From NCBI RefSeq assembly GCF_000764305.2, contig NW_025941295.1, positions 61,823 through 125,822 of the forward strand: a stretch of 64,000 bases of DNA, in the 5' to 3' direction. This stretch comes from Hyalella azteca. Its lineage: Eukaryota; Arthropoda; Malacostraca; Amphipoda; Hyalellidae. The notes beneath the pieces are model-generated. The model saw only the letters and a program-made list of their open reading frames with translations, did not search any database and was not told the origin of the DNA. A program made the translations under genes and the position numbers. Position 1 is the first letter of the stretch, and every line of letters starts with the position of its first letter. Shown here piece after piece: positions 38,362 through 50,300 of this stretch.

Positions 38362-41300
38362 CTGCAAAACATGCATGAAATACATGAATATGCCACACCA
38401 ATTATTCCTAAGAAAGAACAGACTAGATCAGTGGTTCCAAAACTTTTTCAGGCTGGCGCCCCCTTTGGCTCCCTAGTGAACTTCTAGCGCCCCCCACAGA
38501 CACATATAAAAACATACGCCTCTTTCTTGAAATTTAGTACGCTGCAATTTTAATAGATAAATGTTAAACACAAATGTGTATTTCACAAATAGAACCCCAT
38601 TTAGTGAACCAATATGTTTTAAAGCTGTTTTAACTGTTTCAGCACTAGGAACGTAGGACGTCTCGGGCAAATTCAAGGCCGGACTCGTGGCCAGTCGCAC
38701 GACCAATCTCTAAATTCAATTATCAAGTAATATCTCCCAAACTAATGAACGCAGCTAAAGAAAACTTGGAACATACATTTATCAGAACCTAACGTTGATT
38801 TTTAGCTCGTAAAAATTTCTAAATTTCACCTTCATGCGTGAGTTATATTGCGATAAAGGCCGAAATTCGCAGTGATCAAAGAATTTCTTCCAAACTACTA
38901 AACAGATTTGAACGAGATTTTGAATATACATTCCTAACAATCAAGCGTTGATTTTTTGGGCTATTAAAAATTTTTTATTTTACCTAAGTTTGCGAGCTTT
39001 TTTTTCATTTCACAGTCATTCTTGATTTCATACTTCCTTATATTCGGCCCGCATCGCCGGATAATTTGTCTCTTAAATTCGCGGCGATCAAGAAATTTCT
39101 TCTAATCTACCGAACAGATTGCAACGAAACTTTGTATATAAATACCTAACCTCTCAACGGTGATGTTTAGCTTGCGACAATTTTTCTATTTTGTTTTCGT
39201 TCGCGAATTATTCAGATATATAGGAGGAACGACCGGCTTTTATACCGGCCGGTTTAAGAAAGAGCCGTTTACGTATATCCGTATACGTATAGCCGTATAA
39301 CTCGCAAACGAAGGCAAAACGAAAAAATTGTAGCAAGCTAAACATCACCATTGCTGAGGTTAGGTATTTAAATACTAAGATTCGTTCAAATCCATTCAGT
39401 AGTTTTGGAAGGAATTTCTTGATTACTGCGAATTTAAGCATGTATTGCTGTTTAAATCACGAATGAATGTGAAATGAAAAAAAAAACTCGCGAACGAAGG
39501 CACAATCGAGAAAAATTTTCACGAACTAAACATTACCGTTTGGTAGTTAGGACTGCAAATTCAAAATTTCGTTCGAATCTGNTATGTTATGTTATGTTAT
39601 GTTATGTTATGTTATGTTATGTTATGTTTTGTTTTGTTTTGGAAACTCAAAGTGTGGGAAACAAACAATTTAGATACCAGGTATAATCCAAATTCTCACC
39701 TGCACTCCGTTCGTGGGTCCCGACACTTTCTTCATTCGTCCGTTGAACGGCAATTTCGTTGGCATCACTAAAATATGCAGTTGAAGATGAACATGTTGCA
39801 GTTGAACTAGTGGGAAACGAATGACTGACTGCTGATAATTTATCCCTGTCACCGTTGTAACTAAGTGAGGAATGAGAAAAGGCTAAGTCATCTTCGGAAC
39901 CGAACTTCTTTGAGCTTGCTGAAAGTAGTGGATCATTTATGAAGGGAACTGAATTCATTTCCATCACAGGCATTGCCACTTCAATTCTGCTCCTGCAGCC
40001 GTTTAAACTCAATTTATTCGTAATAAAATTCTCGTCCCTAATTTTTGTGTGCACAACGTTGCACTGGTTGTAAGGTGAACAACCAAAATTTTCACATGCA
40101 ATTTCTGAATGCATTGAAGTGCTTTGGTTCCTGGTTGTTAACTGTGACTTTGCTATAACTGTTTCTTCGTGCGATAGGAAATCATGCAATGATATACTTG
40201 TAGGTTTGGATGCAACCATTGGACATTCTCGACTCAAATTTTCCGATGGAGCATCAACTACGCGCCCATGACCCATTCCAACGTGCCCAACGACGGGTGA
40301 TGGCGGTGTCAGATTGCATCCTCCACGAGAAATCGGGAAAGATGTACCCGTTGTAGGGAATACTGATGACACGGAAGGTATCACCAGATTGTGATCCACG
40401 TGCAACTGAGATGGGAGGTGTTGGGGTGATTGAACTGAAGAATTGCAGGAAGATGAAATCGTATGCTGAAGAACAAACTCCGTTTCCCTTAACGCCTGAA
40501 AATCTGCAATTTCATTATCTCCAGTCGCAGAAAAGTTGGGGACCGAGTGAAGGTGCGTTTGGGGTTTTCCTCTAGAGTTATCCCAGAAAGCTGTGTGACT
40601 TGAAGTACTTCCATCCAAACCAGCAGAAACAGTCATCAACTTGGAACCGACGGGAACCTCTAAGAAAGCCGTTGAAGCACCAGCCACTGGTAAACTAATT
40701 GGAGAATTTGCAGTGTAGGGACCATTTGTAAATCCGCCAAGTGAATTGCTGGCTAGCGAATTGATGGGAACGTTTACTGAAGAATTGGGTTGTGATATGT
40801 AAACTTCATTGAGAAAGTCATAGCCTGACGATTCGCTTGCTGTGGGAGCAGTAAAAGAATTGCTGTAAGACGGCAACAGAGGGAACTTGTGCACTGTTTC
40901 GGGAGAATGAATTTGGTGCCCATTTCTACTACTAGATTGGATCTGTGAAAAAATAGCAATGATATTAGAATGGTCCAACACAAACACAATACACGTGAAA
41001 TTCCATCACAAACGGATAGATTCACGTGTATTGTGACAAATTTTGAAACTCTAATATATGCAATATTGATTTCTTTTTTTCAGAAAACATTAATCGAACA
41101 CGAGTTTAATTGCATTTTAGTTTGTATAAATTGCGAATTATATATAAAAGCAGATATTTATTGAAATTTATTGGCGGCTTTCATGCAGTTATATAAAATT
41201 TATAGCACCTGATGTGGGATGGGATGACTAATTTGCTGCTCAGGAGGCAACCTTGGTTTAGACCTGCGGAATACAAGTAAAATGAATTATTGAACGATCG

Positions 41301-44300
41301 AGGTTATTGATAGTTAATTACATCACTTGAGCAAGAGGTGTTGCTCCAAATGAATGAGATAACATTGAATAAAGCGTGATTACTCAAATAAATAATAATA
41401 CATACAACCAACGTGTGTAAGTGACACAAAAAACTTTTAATGAATATATTGCAAAATTCATTATGAATCATTTTCATCGTTGAATGAGTGAATGAGGATT
41501 TACTTTAGCTGGAAGATTTGTGGAAGAGGTCAACACAAATATTCGTAACAAGTATAATAATTAATTGGGATTATACATTATTCTTAAACAAATGCTTAGT
41601 AATTGTCCTTTAGCTCGTTGCAGAATATGAACGGCCTCTGGTCTCGGACTGAACGTGTCAAGACGAAGTCTTTCCGCGTGAATTATTCGTACAATTTATC
41701 ACCCGCAATTTTTCTCTTTAGTCTTAATTTTTTTTATGAAAGCTACAGCTACGTATATTTTAATTCAGTTGTAGTAATTGGAAATGACTGAAAATTATTT
41801 AAAATAGTTCAAAGTGCGACGCACTTTGTAGCTTTTCGCGAAAGTAGCTTTTTTACAACGACAGCTATTACACTGTTCAAAAAATCACCGATAAACGGTA
41901 ATACCGGCGTTTCAGCGACCGGGCGGGACGTGAAAAAAAACAACATGTGGCCTTTTTATTCCAATTTAATCCCAGAAATCCGTACAACATATGAAAAAAA
42001 CGGCGGAAGAGTTATGTTAGTGGGACGGACGGTTACTAAAACACCGGCGAGACCGTTTTCGCGGTTTTTCGAACAGTGTGTATCACTAGAAAATACCTCA
42101 ATCCTAAAACCCATCAAATGAAGCTATGAACCAAAGAAGGCGATGCACGCTTTATTCCACCATATGACTCAGTGACGGCATTAAATGAACAGCCAACAAC
42201 AAATGGACAGCAAAGAACCGAGTCATTTCAGGATGCCTGTCGGAGACTACCACTCCCTTGCTTCGGATGGACCACCATGATACCTTCCCACAAGAACGTA
42301 GCCTCAAACACTTCCGGACTGCACATTATCAGCTGCAAACCACAGGACAGATCACATCCATTGAAATAGCTATATCAGGCCACAGGGAAAACAGCAGGCA
42401 ACAGTTTGCCCCAGAATCGTCTGCCAGTGCGCGAAAAAATTCTGCACCACTCGGACACAGCGCGCCAGAGCCTTGCAGTATATATGAGGACCGCCACCGA
42501 CCCGTCCGTATTCATCCTTTGAATAAAATCAGCTCACAGTCGAACGGCGGCTTGTCGATGGACGATACATTTTGGAACAGAAATATGCTATCTGATACTC
42601 AACCCCAGATGCTGTTAGCCAAAAGTTACGTAATCTAACGAAGCTCCGGAAGTCACTCGTCGATGTACAATAGATTTTGAAACAGAACTATGCTATCTGA
42701 ATCCTACCCCCTGATGCTGTGAGCTAAAAGTTACGTAATTTAACGAAGCGTCGGAAGTCATGTTCGATCATCAGTCAGGTGGTGCACAGCAGGATTCATG
42801 CAGTACTCCGCTGATACTCGGCTGATTGGTCGCAGTCCGTTGTCCGCTGGTTACAGTTCGAGCTAAAGTCAGGGTATGAAGTGATGATTCGATGCAACGT
42901 TCAGTGGTGGACGATCATTACACTCTCGGCTATTCGCTTCAGAATATAGTGGCGTAGAACTTTATATATTAAAAGCAAGATGATGTCATGGGCTGGTTAC
43001 TAACGGCATGATTAATACGCGGCTGATTGATAGCCTTACGGAAAAATGCTAGGCGTTCTATTCAGCGCTAATTGGTGCACAAAATTTGTGGTGCACGGCT
43101 GCACTCCCGTCATTTTTGGTAATGCTTGCCTGTCGACATGGACGGTACTCTAACGAGCATGTAGTAAGGATTGCTTTTCGATGTATTATGTGGTCCCATT
43201 CCGATAAATGGAAAAAAATTGTTTCATTACTCTGTTATAATCGCGAATTCACCAAAAATTTAAAAGCAAACCAAACGGCGAAATTGTGATGAAGATAGAC
43301 CGAGGTTCTGAGAACTTAGTGATGTTAAAAGGATTTAGCATGGCTCTCGATCTTTTAGTCCCATTATATGCTTGACGAAAATTCATTTATATCTGAACAT
43401 TAAGATGAACACAAAAGAGCAAATATATTTTCGCCCAATTCAAATCAAAATAACATCACGCTAATTTTTTCTTCTCTTTTAATGAAAAAATACCTTCAAT
43501 CTATGTGATACTTCTTTAACTTAAGAAAATTTGAACACCAAATTATTCCACACTTAATGTTAAAATTTAAACTCAGTCCTGGTGATTCTAACATAGAATA
43601 TATATGTTGGTGGTACCACACAATTTTTTTATAATCAATAACACACCCATTTGCACAGGAATCAGCTCCGACGACGACTTTCGGAAAGCAAAATGTTGAG
43701 ACACCTTCCACACTGCTGCGTGAGACTGCTTCGTTACCTTAAAAAAATACATTATATAAGATGTGTTTACAGATCAAATTTTGTGAGTTAAATCTCATAG
43801 AAGTGTCTACAGTGATTTCAATTTAATTCATGCTAATTTCCTTCGTCTTTCAAATGATTTAATGCCGATTACTGACCAGCAATATGAAGAGACTTCATAT
43901 CCAGTGATGCGACATCTCTCCGGCTACTGTCGATGGGAGGTGACGGCAGCTCGGGTGAGTCGGCGTAAGAAAGACAAGGGTTGACCGAGGCCACGATGTT
44001 CTGGAGGCAGTCGTACGCGGCAGGCATGAACTGAGTTCGTTCATACATCGACTTCAGGTGATCCACAGGTGTGTTGCCGATAGAATAAAAATCACCTGGC
44101 AGAATAAGAATGAATTAGTTACAACATTTCAATGCATTATGACTAATTCACGTTATTATTCAAAGGCAAATGCATATGTAACAGTTTCATCAGCTAATCA
44201 CATATAGGAAGACGGGAAATTATTTTAATGCACGAGTACTTTCCGATCCGACGACAACTCCTCAGAGATAAAAAAAAACTATCTAAGAGACACCACCTCA

Positions 44301-47300
44301 GAGACTCCTCAAAATCTGGAAAATTCAAATTGATTTTAAGTGAATTTTACAGTTTTCTTGAGTAATTGTTATAATATCATTTATATCCTTATTCATGATT
44401 AAATTCGTGGAAGAGAACTTTGCTGTGCATTAATAATTAGATTGGGTGCGCTTACCGATGCCGTTATTGAGATTAACGACAATTGGATTTTATTAAAAAA
44501 GAACAAGAACTAGTTATCCGTTGTCTCCTATTCAAGTGGATATGCCGAGTGGGTATTTCCAAAGTGACTGGAAACAACGTCGTTACTTTATGAGGAACCG
44601 TATTGACTGCTTATTAAGAGCTATTTAAGTGATGATTTTTTCATCCGTGGCGCCGCATTGCACCAAGACTCCCCCTGGTCACCGCGAGCCACTCCCGCAT
44701 GGCGACCAGGGGCCTATCGTCCATACTGTTAGAATATTGGTCGCTGTGAAACTGAAGCATGCTTGATGCCGTAGAGCTTTCTCGTATGTTGTCATGTGGC
44801 ACAGTTTTGATTGCCGAAAGTCCTTTTAACGCTCCGACCAGTGGAGACGAAAGGGTAGACGTGGTCATCCCAACTCCCTGGCCCTCGTTTGGGGCGCGGG
44901 AAGTAGCTTGGACCCTCTCTCGGTAAATTGATGGAAGAGTTTCATTGGCTGAAAGGTTGCGTGACGACTTGTCATCTGGAGGCACCACAGAGCAAGGCAG
45001 ACCTGATACAAGGAGCAATAGTTGAAAAACTCGAGTATTAGATGAATATAATGTTTTAAGTGATAGCTTCACTCCAATATAATTCCATTTTTTGATCAAC
45101 ATGTTTACCAATTAAAAATCATTACATTGCTGCCTTTACATTTAATTGCATGAATAATTCCTCAAGCAGAAAAAATTGAAACATCTAAACACGTAGAAAA
45201 ACCCATCTGACTCATTGATAAGTTTCGGAATGGTCCCAACATCAAATCCATGTATTTTCGAAGTTGAATTCTTGAATGCATACAAGGTGCACTGCACTTT
45301 ATTTCATTTCTAAAACTAAATAAATGAGAGACGTTTGCATTATTACGTTAAAAATGATAAAAGATATGCAGTTCTTACAGGACATTTATTGCTGCCATAA
45401 GTTTTTAGTTAAAAAGTAACATAAGTCAGGAAATTTGTATAATTATAACAACCGACACTTTTTATGTTTTAAATTACGTCAACGATCAAGTGTTCGATAG
45501 TCGCGCACAAAAATTTTTCGCTTGAGCAGAGACTGAAGAGTGAAAGTGTTGTGAGTTCGTGTATGTGTATGCCACTGTGTGCGTGTACTTCACGGTGTGC
45601 ATTTATCTCATCAACGTACATCATCTACGAGAAGTGTTCAGGATATAGACGAGTGTGTGACGCACTCAGCAGTACGAATAAAACCTCCTATAAAAACGTG
45701 TAGCAGCAGCGCGTGCGTTAACGTCATGCCAATCAAGCGAAGCAAGAGCGGCGACGTGTGGCGGTAAGATTATAATGCCGTACAAGTGGTGAGAGAACTT
45801 CTAAATAGTTTTCTATTAACGTAATTGTAGTTGGAACTTACGTAATGTTAATTATTTTAAGTGAAGTAAGGTTTTTCTAATTTGTAAAGCTTTGAAGTAG
45901 AGCGAGTGAAAATAGCGGAGAGTGTAGTAGAATTTAGTGTAGTAGTGGAGTCAATTAAGTTCCACGTGTCTTTTTCATCAATTTGTGTACTCTACAAATA
46001 ATATTTATATGTAAAACCATTTCATAAAAAATCAGAATATACTGATCGTTTCACTCTTGTAAAATATGGCGTAGATAGACATACACTGGAACAAATAGCT
46101 TCAGCCAGCTCGTATTTAAAAAGTTCGAACCATGTAAAATTTTCGGAAACGCACATAAGGCAATAATAGTTCTAACTCAAACACGCAACTGGTTAATGTT
46201 TATGACATATTAGGTACCATGAGCTTTGCTGTATTAGTTTTGGTAATTGGTATATCTTGATAAGTTACCGATACAACAGTTTAAGTATTTACAGTAATGG
46301 GTCTTCTGTAGCTGCGCACTTCTGTCGTCTTTTGGTTGTCCAGTTTTACGCTAGTCACAAATAGAATGAGCAGCATTTGCTCCAATTCCTTTTAATTCCC
46401 TCGGTAATTCCCGTGCCGAGGGCAGCAAAAATCAGCGTTGGGAGTGACTTCTACCTCGTGTCACGTGAATTTTGTTAAATTTGTCATTAATTTTATGCCT
46501 ATTCAATGCTGAATCCCTTTCCTATGTTTAGTCGATTACCTTTCAGCCGTACCTCCCATGATCACTTTGAGTAGCGGGTAAGCCTTGGAAGCTCAGGATA
46601 CTGTAAAGGAACTGGTAATGCCCTTAGCTTTGATTTATATTCTATTTGTATACGAGGCGTGTTTTTGGAGTAAGTACAGTTTATAAACTACGCCACCGCA
46701 GCGCCGCAGTCGCCGTTTAGCGCATATGCTATGTTTAGGTACATCTGTTTGAGAGCCACAGACACCATTGCGAAACCATCCGATCTGTTTACGTGATTTA
46801 AAATACCTCCGTCTATTGAAAATCCGCCGACTGCGAAGTGCGTGCAATTCTCTATACTCAATGCTTCAAATCAGTTGATATTCATTCCCAAATCAGTGAA
46901 GTGTACGGTGAAAACATTAGGAATAGTAGAATGGTGCGGAAGTGGGTTAGGGACTTTTAAGATGGCCACACATATATTCATGATGAGTAGCGAAATGGGA
47001 GGCTTTCAGTCATTACCGATAATCTGATTAAAAAGTAGACTGTAAAGTGATAGAGAACAGACGACTCCCTCCCGATTTTGTCTTTAACTGAAAAGTTTCT
47101 CGCGGTCTGAAGAAGTGTTCTTAGCGAAATAGTGTCCTAACTTTTAAATTGTCAGAAACTGGGTTCACGCTAGGCGCCAAAAATGTTGTCTGATGAGGCG
47201 GCAAGCTTCTTTGAAGATTGCACCCAAAAGCTGGTCCCAAGGTACGATAAATGCTTTAAAATAATGGAAATTATGTATAAAAGAAGCGTATGACCTTTCA

Positions 47301-50300
47301 AGTGAATAAATGTTTTTTTTTAATTTGATTGTTTTTTTTATGTCAAAACGGTACTTACTTAAAAAACACACCTCGTATGTTGGGAACTGACCCGCAACAC
47401 TACTGTGATTGAACATCGTTAACATTGTTTCATCATGAGCTATAAGTGTCGGTTTTACAGTTTCAGACTTCCACTGACATTGTCAGAGTAGCAGTTAAAG
47501 TGATGTATTACGGTATTAGTAACAATTTCCGTTGCTTCAGTAGCACTAGTAACTACAGTGATGGGTCAAGTTACGTATTGGATCAATTCACCACGGAAAT
47601 TGCTGCCTAAAAACTGAAATTATGGTAAAAAATGATTATTACCTTAAAACCTTGCGTCTGGTTTATTTTAGTGATCTCGATGCACGAGCTCACCGAGGTT
47701 ACTGAAAGAGCTAGAAGTGACCGTGTGAGCAGCAGTAGGCAGGACGCTGACGGGCTTCTTGTTGGCAGTTCTCTTCCTCTTGGGTCTGTACTTGTAGTGA
47801 GGGTGCTCGCTCTGGTGCTGCACTCGTAGACGCTCTGCCTCCTGGATGAAGGGGCGCCGTGCCGAGGGCAGCAACGATTTCCATTTCTTGCCTGTCCAAC
47901 ATCACTCACATCAGTTTTCTCAATACATCAGCTTCTGATGAATTTTCTGAAGGGTTAATTCATATGTAATTATTTACGTTGATACAAGAAAAAGGGAAAG
48001 GAGTAGAGAGGGCAAGTAAGGAAGGGAAGTAATAAAGAGATGTAGGAAAAGGCAGTAGGTATTTTTTCAAAATTTTGGTTTTAACTATAAACAAAATAAA
48101 ACTAGAAATTCTGATTGTATTGTCGGAATCAAAATTTTGGATTCATGAAATAATTTGGCTAATAACATCGGGAATTGTTGCATATTATTTATCTGAAATA
48201 GTTATGAATAGGTTCATAAAATATTGTGGAACACAATTAAAATAATAATATATTACAAATGGATTCCAGAGTTTATTTTTATCCTAAAAAATTATCCGTA
48301 AATTATCGATACAATGTCGAATATTTGTACACTCTGCGTGTGGTGCAAGAGCCACAACTTCACTGCCGAATCGTGATTTGCTGAATTGAGATAAAATAAG
48401 CTCACGAATCAGCGGAACCTGAAAAAAAAACTTCGAATGTAAGTGATCGTTTGAGCTACAAAGAATTCACTATTCAGCAGAATACTCTTCTGGAAAACTA
48501 ACAGCCCTCGATTAGTAGCTTCCAGAATTTCTTCAGATTTCTTCCTAGTCTGAAATCAGTCAGTCTGCTGCTTACGTGCAGTTGCTTGTTCAAATTTATT
48601 GGCTTTAAGTGGGCGTTGACCATTTGACGCATTCCTACGTATCATTCTCTGTTCCAAATAAAAAGCTTCCATTTTTATAGTTTTCATACAGTTTACTTCA
48701 TTGAATTATTGAATCATGCACGAAATGTTTTAGATTGACCACTCCATCATCAATTTAATACCCTCAGGACGACACACAATTCTCTTTCTAGCTTTCAAAT
48801 AAAAATAAGCAAAGTCTGCCCAGAACGACTAGCTTGGAAGTCTGACAAAAATTTGTGTATTTTAGTATGACTGAATCTGTAGATTTCTTAAATCAGCATG
48901 GCGCCATATGGTAACTTGAAATGTGCAAAAAGTTTCAGTTCATATCAGCGTGTAAACGAATTTATTTATTAAGCCCAATGAATGACAAGAAAGCTTAAAT
49001 AAATATGATCATTCTATATATAACCCCTTCCATAACAAAGTGTTTATTGAATCAATTTTTTTCCATTTGCCTTCCAGAATGAAATAACTGGTCAAATTAC
49101 CAGGACGAACCATACACGTCGGTTGGGATATTCATTACTGTCCTTCGTCAAAAAGGTTTCAAACGTCTGTTCTATTCTGTTCTATTTTATAAAGAATACA
49201 GTTAAGTTGATCATATATTATTATATTATTAATATATTAATTGTATATATATTAATTGTATCATTACCTTTTATAACACTGATTTTAGTCAGAAGATGAC
49301 CACTCAATCACCATTATTAAGCCGTAGCTAATTCACGAATTATTATTTCAATATCACATCACAGGATTCATGAAAAATCCACGGTACTGCCAAGCCATAT
49401 TACATTATCACGTCTTCTGCCAATTTTGAAGCTCATCATGAGATTTTAAAGCGCTCTTAAGTCCTAACATACTTTGGGCATCTAAAATTTATTACCCCTG
49501 ATAGACGGGATAATATATTTCATTTACATCAGAAATCTTACGATAATTTCGTTAACTCGTTTCTAAAACGAGTGGTTCAAGAATTTGTAGTTTCTGAACG
49601 TTAGAACTTCATGTATAGTTAACAACACGAATTTTGAATGTTTTAACTGAATTTATAAACTGCAACTGAGATCCTGTAATAGAAACAATATGGCTTTATG
49701 TGTTGGAAGAACTCAGTTGACGTCCATTTCTATTTATTTAACAGCTCAAAACAATTGAGCTTTGTTTTCATGTCTCTTGCATGTCAACGTGCATTCAAAT
49801 TATTTATTGTCATATCTGTTCACTTCATTTATGAACCATTTTTGGTTACTTTTAGATAAAAATATTCCGCCAAAAATTCCCATTCATAAATCTTTTCAAG
49901 TATGAAAAAGTCGAAATCTAAATTTATCATTGTCTTGAGGAATAAAGTGAGCGTTCTATCGTTTATTTAGCCATAAAATTTCATAAAACTCTTGATATAA
50001 AGAAAAACTCTAAAACAATCAATGAAGCGTAAAGTCACTGCGCTCTTACGCCCGAGTGACTAGCGTAACGCGAGATTACGCAACGCGTGCACGCAAGTTT
50101 CTCTAACAGGTTTTTCTAGATATCCACAACTGCGACATTCTAGGAAAACCGCTAATTGATTTTATGAAGCGATTGTTTCCATTGTGAGTAGTAATTGTTT
50201 AAATTTATTCAAATATGTATGTGTGTAAACAGGAAGCAGTGTTCAAATGATATTTAATTTTCGTGTGTATTCGTGATTTTTCGAAAATAATTTCCTACTC

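Larger units (their letters stand above)
38362..39699. other. SoxF intron 8 with mobile-element remnants
   Basis: A 1.34 kb intron almost filled by repeat material: a hAT-like terminus at 38429, a large fold-back at 38700-39580 and a pentanucleotide array next to the donor. It carries no coding sequence. Confidence 0.7.

Noticed and set aside
39647..39699. Extension of the exon 8 frame past the donor
   Set aside because: GTGAGA donor at 39699 gives phase 1, matching exon 9 and restoring the Gly codon.
40943..40987. Extension of the long SoxF frame to an upstream ATG (446 codons in one block)
   Set aside because: The extra residues lie before a good CAG acceptor, and the phase of exon 7 fits that acceptor exactly.
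42258..42638. 126-codon plus-strand frame in SoxF intron 6
   Set aside because: No recognisable protein feature, no splice context, partly covered by a direct repeat.
47607..47909. Other frames over exon 3 on both strands (100, 65 and 64 codons)
   Set aside because: Shadows of the HMG-box exon; only the 47668-47874 frame carries the HMG sequence.
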